In this document: one piece after another, positions 50,881-54,245 of the stretch | Numbering within the stretch: position 1 is the stretch's first letter | How the letters are laid out: the number at the start of each line of letters is the position of its first letter | Source: a virus | IMG/VR virus record: IMGVR_UViG_3300009034_000049 | Location: 1 to 54,245 of that record | Reading direction: 5' to 3' (one strand) | DNA length: 54,245 nt | Notes under the pieces: model-generated | Database searches by the model: none | The model's input: only the letters and a program-made list of their open reading frames with translations | What the model was told of the DNA's origin: nothing | Position numbers and translations under genes: made by a program

Positions 50881-52370
50881 ACCGAGAGGCCCTGGCCGAG
50901 ACGCCATTCACGCCGGAGGAGTTGGAGCAGATCATCTTCGCGCGGGCGAGCTTTTGGTACTTCCTGACGGTCATCTACCCCAGGAGCTTCGAGGACGAGA
51001 CCTACTTCATGGCCGACGAGAAGTGGCACGGGTTCGAACTGTACGCCCTGCACGAGGAGTGGGCGGACTACACCGAGCACAACGTCCGCATCTGCATCGT
51101 CGCCCCGCGAGCGCACCTCAAGAGCACGGTCATCGGGCGGGGCTTTAGCTTCTGGCAGGTCTTTAGGGGAGCCTACGGGCTCGACGCCGACATCGACGGG
51201 GTCTACTTCAGCTACAAGGACAACCTGGCGCGCGAGCATACGGAAGCGGTCAAGAAGTACATCGAACGCAACCCGTTTACCCGCTACTGGATTGACAACA
51301 AGCCGACATCGGATAGCATGGTGGACTTCACGGTCACGTTCGACAAGAAGAGTTCGTGGCACGGCACGGTCGACCCCGCAGGCATCCTGGGCGCGGCGCG
51401 CGGGCGTCACCCGAAGTTCGTGGTCTGCGACGACATCCTGAGCGACTTCACCAAACCCTTGGAGGCGCCGGAAATCTTGAGGATCAACCGCGTGTTCCGC
51501 CAGGTGGTGATGAGCATGCCGCAGATCACGCAGCCGCTCATCCTGATCGGGACGCCCCAGGCCGACAACGACATCCTGCACCTGCTCAAGGACGACCCCG
51601 ACTGGGTGTGGCGCGAGTACCCCGCCGAGAAGAACGACGGCACCACGCAATGGCCGGAGGCGTTCGACCTGGTGCGGCTGGGCAAGATACGCGACCAGAT
51701 CAAGGACATGGCCTACAGCGTCGAGTACATGCTGAAGCCGGTCGTGCTGGCCGACCTGAAGTTCCCGCCCGAACTGGTGAAGGCGAGCGTGAACGAGAAC
51801 GCCAAGCGCTGGAGCCTGGACGAGCCCTTCGACAACACGGAGGGCATCCCGATCTACGGCGGCATGGACGTGGGGAAGGAGGCGCACCCTTCGCACATCA
51901 GCATCCTGGCCCTGCACCCCGATACCAGTGACCTGATCCAGATTTTCGAGATGTGGCTCGACCATCTGGAGTACAACAAACAGGCCAAGCTGGTGAACCG
52001 GATCATCGAGCACTTCGGCGTGGGCAAGTTCCTCTACGACTCGACGCGCGCCGAACTGGACGACCGGCGGCTGAGCAAGCGGGCGCACGGGCAGAAGTTC
52101 AAGAGGAACATCAAGGCCCACATGATGAACCTGTTCGAGGCGCGTTTAGCGCCCCAGCCGGACGAACCTGGTATAATACTGCTAGGCCCCAAGGAGAGCA
52201 GGCAGGTGAGGCAGATCAGCGCGGTCAAGAAGGACTTGAGCGCCTACGAGACCGAGGAGGGGCATGCCGACAGCGCCTGGAGCAACGCCCTGGCCATCTA
52301 CGCGGCTGAGTCAGGCCCAACCTTCACCGACCTGGGGGACGTGGGCGAGATCTTCGGAGGGAGGCGATGA
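50868..52370 (+). CDS. terL: Large terminase subunit
   Basis: The protein has 500 residues and starts at GTG 50868 behind AAGGAGGT. The ATPase half has a Walker A-like APRAHLKST (~79), a Walker B-like KFVVCDDIL (~183, DD instead of the usual DE) and LILIGTPQADNDILH as motif III. The nuclease half has YGGMDVGKEAHPSHISILAL (~330, first Asp), FLYDSTRAELDDRR and GHADSAWSNALAI (last Asp). It packages DNA into the prohead by ATP hydrolysis and cuts it. No small subunit is adjacent; the 43424 protein is a possible candidate. Confidence 0.82.
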   Translation: MPELDREALAETPFTPEELEQIIFARASFWYFLTVIYPRSFEDETYFMADEKWHGFELYALHEEWADYTEHNVRICIVAPRAHLKSTVIGRGFSFWQVFRGAYGLDADIDGVYFSYKDNLAREHTEAVKKYIERNPFTRYWIDNKPTSDSMVDFTVTFDKKSSWHGTVDPAGILGAARGRHPKFVVCDDILSDFTKPLEAPEILRINRVFRQVVMSMPQITQPLILIGTPQADNDILHLLKDDPDWVWREYPAEKNDGTTQWPEAFDLVRLGKIRDQIKDMAYSVEYMLKPVVLADLKFPPELVKASVNENAKRWSLDEPFDNTEGIPIYGGMDVGKEAHPSHISILALHPDTSDLIQIFEMWLDHLEYNKQAKLVNRIIEHFGVGKFLYDSTRAELDDRRLSKRAHGQKFKRNIKAHMMNLFEARLAPQPDEPGIILLGPKESRQVRQISAVKKDLSAYETEEGHADSAWSNALAIYAAESGPTFTDLGDVGEIFGGRR

Positions 52371-52501
52371 GAACGCGGCCAATTGATATCTTGTGGCGGA
52401 TTCGTCGAGCGTGGCGGTCTTTCTTAGGTTGCATACCGCCTTACAGGGTATGGAAGATGCGGCAGACCAGGCAAGTCTTGATAAGGTTTGTGAGGAAGTA
52501 A
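52367..52501 (+). CDS. Small basic protein between terL and the HNH gene
   Basis: The protein has 44 residues; ATG 52367 overlaps the terL stop (ATGA) and follows GGAGGGAGG. It is highly basic (ILWRIRRAWRSFLGCIPPYR, QTRQVLIRFVRK). Its TAA overlaps the next ATG (TAATG). Function unknown; nucleic acid binding is possible. Confidence 0.5.
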   Translation: MRTRPIDILWRIRRAWRSFLGCIPPYRVWKMRQTRQVLIRFVRK

Positions 52502-52989
52502 TGCCTACGGGAGCATATGAGCACAGAAAAGGGTTCCGACTCACCGAGGAGCACAAGGCGAAGATAGGTAAGTCCATGCTGGGGAATCAGAATTTCGCGG
52601 GGCATCGCCACACTACGGAAGCGGTCGATAAGATACGCGATTCTCACATGGGCAATCAATACAGCCTGCGGCACGGTCATGATCGTTATGGACAGAGGAG
52701 TCCGACATATTGTACTTGGTCTATGATGAGAGATCGTTGCGGCAATCCGAACAACCCAGGTTACGATCGTTACGGCGGAAGGGGCATTACTGTTTGTGAT
52801 AGATGGCAGCTTTCTTTCGAAGCTTTCTTGGAGGATATGGGAGAGCGCGAAGAGGGTCAGTGTATCCATCGCATTGACAACGACGGCAACTACGAGCCAG
52901 GGAACTGCGAATGGCTGCTGAAGGGCGAGCACAACAGCCTCCACAACAAGAAGAGGCCGAACTATAAGAGGACGCGGAGGGCGTCGTGA
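52501..52989 (+). CDS. HNH homing endonuclease with NUMOD3 motifs
   Basis: The protein has 162 residues. ATG 52501 (TAATG, behind GAGGAAG) is preferred over a far upstream GTG in the same frame that would overlap another gene. Two NUMOD3-like DNA-binding motifs open it: LTEEHKAKIGKSMLGNQN and TTEAVDKIRDSHMGNQYS. The rest, with SPTYCTWSMMRDRCGNPNNP, GGRGITVCDRW, then CIHRIDNDGNYEPGNCEWL, fits a class of phage HNH nucleases. Its codons are less GC-rich than those of its neighbours, as expected for a mobile gene next to terL. Confidence 0.75.
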   Translation: MPTGAYEHRKGFRLTEEHKAKIGKSMLGNQNFAGHRHTTEAVDKIRDSHMGNQYSLRHGHDRYGQRSPTYCTWSMMRDRCGNPNNPGYDRYGGRGITVCDRWQLSFEAFLEDMGEREEGQCIHRIDNDGNYEPGNCEWLLKGEHNSLHNKKRPNYKRTRRAS

Positions 52990-53342
52990 AGATAGGTGCC
53001 AATCCCGCCCCCAAGACGGTGGCTGTGGACTTCGACGGCGTCTTGGCCGATTACCACGGCTGGAAGGAAAAGGATGTGCTTGACCCGCCTGCCCCTGGAG
53101 CACTAAGGTTCGTGCAGCGGGTGCTGGATGCTGGATACCATGTGGTCGTACACACCACGCGCAATAAGCGCCGCGTTGAGGCGTGGCTGACATTCTGGCA
53201 CTTCCCGCCCCAGGTGATGGTGTCGAATGATAAGCCTAAGGCGATGGTCTACATCGATGATCGCGGGCACCGGTTTGATGGGGATTGGAACGCTGCGTTT
53301 GACGCTATAGAACAGCCGACGCATTGGGCAAAAGAAGGATGA
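52986..53342 (+). CDS. HAD-like phosphatase
   Basis: The protein has 118 residues and starts at GTG 52986 (GTGA overlap). VAVDFDGVLADYHG contains the catalytic D15 and D17 of HAD hydrolases; HTTRNKRRVEAWL is motif II-like, NDKPKAMVYIDDRG supplies the Lys and acidic motif III-IV residues. It lacks a large cap domain. A nucleotide or polynucleotide phosphatase is possible. Confidence 0.7.
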   Translation: MKIGANPAPKTVAVDFDGVLADYHGWKEKDVLDPPAPGALRFVQRVLDAGYHVVVHTTRNKRRVEAWLTFWHFPPQVMVSNDKPKAMVYIDDRGHRFDGDWNAAFDAIEQPTHWAKEG

Positions 53343-53566
53343 GGATGAGCGAGTCGTGCGTGTGCCATGTCGGGCCGCATAAGTACAGGCTTCCCTATCC
53401 ACCGCCTGTATACATTAAGGTGCCAGTTTTGCCGATCACGTTCGAGGTAGTGGACGAGGTGACGTGCGTGAGCGTGCCGCTTGAGATGGAGACATGGATA
53501 CAATCCTTTGAGGTCGTTTCCGAACCAATGCGGGAGCACATCGTGTACTATAAGCAGTGGGATTAG
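53339..53566 (+). CDS. Hypothetical small protein
   Basis: The protein has 75 residues; ATG 53339 overlaps the previous stop (53345 is an alternative start). It has CVCHVGPHKY near the start and a beta-rich core (YIKVPVLPITFEVVDEVTCV). No family recognised. Confidence 0.5.
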   Translation: MRMSESCVCHVGPHKYRLPYPPPVYIKVPVLPITFEVVDEVTCVSVPLEMETWIQSFEVVSEPMREHIVYYKQWD

Positions 53567-53601
53567 GAAAGAGGAAGACTTGGAGGAATGGAGACGGGGA
53601 A

Positions 53602-53877
53602 ATGAGTCAGCTACGGCTGCCCAAGACTAGCACTGAGTACGAGGAGGAGATCGCCCGCCTGCGGAAGCAGCACGAGGAAGAGATCGCGGTCTGGCGGGCG
53701 CGGGCGCTGGCGGCGGAGCAGGAACGGGACGATCTTGAGGACGGCGTGCTGTGTGCCGTTTGCTTCGTGATAGGGCACGCTCCGGACGAGAACTACAACG
53801 GTTTGAGTTGCGACGTGCCGTGCTTGCGCTGCGGCGCGTACGTGGACATGCGCCCGAAGGAGGAAACCAATGGCTGA
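53602..53877 (+). CDS. Coiled-coil zinc-ribbon protein
   Basis: The protein has 91 residues and starts at ATG 53602. Residues ~10-48 form a charged coiled coil (YEEEIARLRKQHEEEIAVWR), followed by CAVC, CDVPCLRCG as a possible zinc ribbon. It overlaps the next gene by 8 nt. Role unknown. Confidence 0.55.
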   Translation: MSQLRLPKTSTEYEEEIARLRKQHEEEIAVWRARALAAEQERDDLEDGVLCAVCFVIGHAPDENYNGLSCDVPCLRCGAYVDMRPKEETNG

Positions 53878-54067
53878 CAGGAACACGCTGATGCTGCTCG
53901 AAGCGATTCGCCTGGAGATCAGGGCACTGATCGAGGCGGGCATAGGGATTCCCCATAACCAGGGCCGAGTGCGCGAGCTTCAGCGGCGCGGCAACTCGCT
54001 GTCCCGCATGGGCTTCGACGGGGTGAATCTGGCGGCGGACGAGAAGGAGGCGCTGGGATATGAGTAA
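53870..54067 (+). CDS. Hypothetical small helical protein
   Basis: The protein has 65 residues and starts at ATG 53870 behind AAGGAGG. Helical first half (MLLEAIRLEIRALIEAGIG). No family recognised. Confidence 0.55.
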   Translation: MADRNTLMLLEAIRLEIRALIEAGIGIPHNQGRVRELQRRGNSLSRMGFDGVNLAADEKEALGYE

Positions 54068-54245
54068 GTCGATGCGCACTGTGGACGCCATCCGGTGCAG
54101 CGCGGGAGTGATGGAGGGCTGCGACACGATCAGCTTGTTGGAGAAGAAGATAGGCGTCCCCTCGCCGAGGATTCCCCACCGGCGGCGATGGCCTTGGGAT
54201 CGGTTGAGGGAATGGTTGTACGCGCGGCGGTTCCGGAAGGCGCTG
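54060..54245 (+). CDS. Partial gene at the right edge
   Basis: ATG 54060 overlaps the previous gene by 8 nt behind AAGGAGG. The frame stays open to the last base (62 codons). A small N-terminal part with IRCSAGVMEGCDTISLLEKK is followed by an Arg/Trp-rich segment. The end lies beyond the window; no family recognised. Confidence 0.5.
   Translation, partial: MSKSMRTVDAIRCSAGVMEGCDTISLLEKKIGVPSPRIPHRRRWPWDRLREWLYARRFRKAL

Noticed and set aside
52393-52500. Longer HNH protein starting at GTG 52393
   Set aside because: This part overlaps a well-signalled small gene and lacks an SD; ATG 52501 is coupled by TAATG.

Overview
This 54.2 kb window is part of the genome of a tailed double-stranded DNA phage. 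It encodes a large terminase, scaffold-like protein, HK97-type major capsid protein, head-tail connectors, tail tube protein, a tail chaperone pair with a -1 frameshift site, tape measure, baseplate hub, tail lysin, and its own replication and recombination genes. The tube, chaperone pair and tape measure with no contractile-sheath candidate point to a siphovirus-like (non-contractile) tail. The DNA is GC-rich, every supported gene is on the + strand, coding is very dense with many ATGA or TAATG overlaps, and Shine-Dalgarno (SD) sequences of the AAGGAGG type are strong, so the host is a bacterium. Its lineage cannot be told from the sequence. I see no integrase, repressor or partition gene, so a virulent lifestyle is likely. 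Both ends cut through genes. No portal or prohead protease is visible; these would be expected just beyond the terminase end, before position 1 if the map is circular.

Layout. (1) 1-3.2 kb: appendage proteins, including a sialidase-like propeller with 16-residue repeats. (2) 3.23-6.32 kb: a promoter, a ~140-nt structured leader and 27 tRNA genes with encoded CCA, interrupted by two protein genes. Isotypes for 16 amino acids are present; Met, His, Cys and Gln are missing. (3) 6.35-16.8 kb: a promoter, scaffold, capsid protein, then head or appendage proteins including two tandem duplicated pairs, a repeat-rich fibre-like protein and a holin-like protein. (4) 16.8-26.7 kb: connectors, tail tube, chaperones, tape measure, baseplate proteins and a two-domain cell-wall lysin. 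(5) 27-35.4 kb: a DUF932-like protein, a structured intergenic RNA, a UDG-exonuclease-PolA fusion, RNase H, DnaB-like helicase and primase. (6) 35.4-40.2 kb: a promoter, a sigma-like factor with a palindrome over its leader, an SSB-like protein overlapped out of frame by another gene, a RecA/UvsX-like ATPase, a Vsr/DUF559-like nuclease and a Cas4/RecB-like nuclease. (7) 40.2-50.9 kb: about 30 small overlapping accessory genes, many cysteine-rich or single-span membrane proteins, with one internal promoter carrying a direct-repeat operator candidate. (8) 50.9-54.2 kb: terL, an HNH endonuclease, a HAD phosphatase-like protein and small genes.

Four promoter candidates share TTGAC(A/G), a 17-18 bp spacer and a TAnnnT -10; three carry TGC in front of the -10. 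They sit before the tRNA array, the capsid block, the sigma-like gene and the later accessory genes, which suggests one shared transcription programme. The most unusual features are the structured leader ahead of the tRNA array, two tRNA-Leu genes with Leu-type D-arms but no long variable arm, the intergenic RNA before the polymerase fusion, and the 152-nt out-of-phase overlap at the SSB-like gene. All family assignments come from reading motifs, not from database searches.
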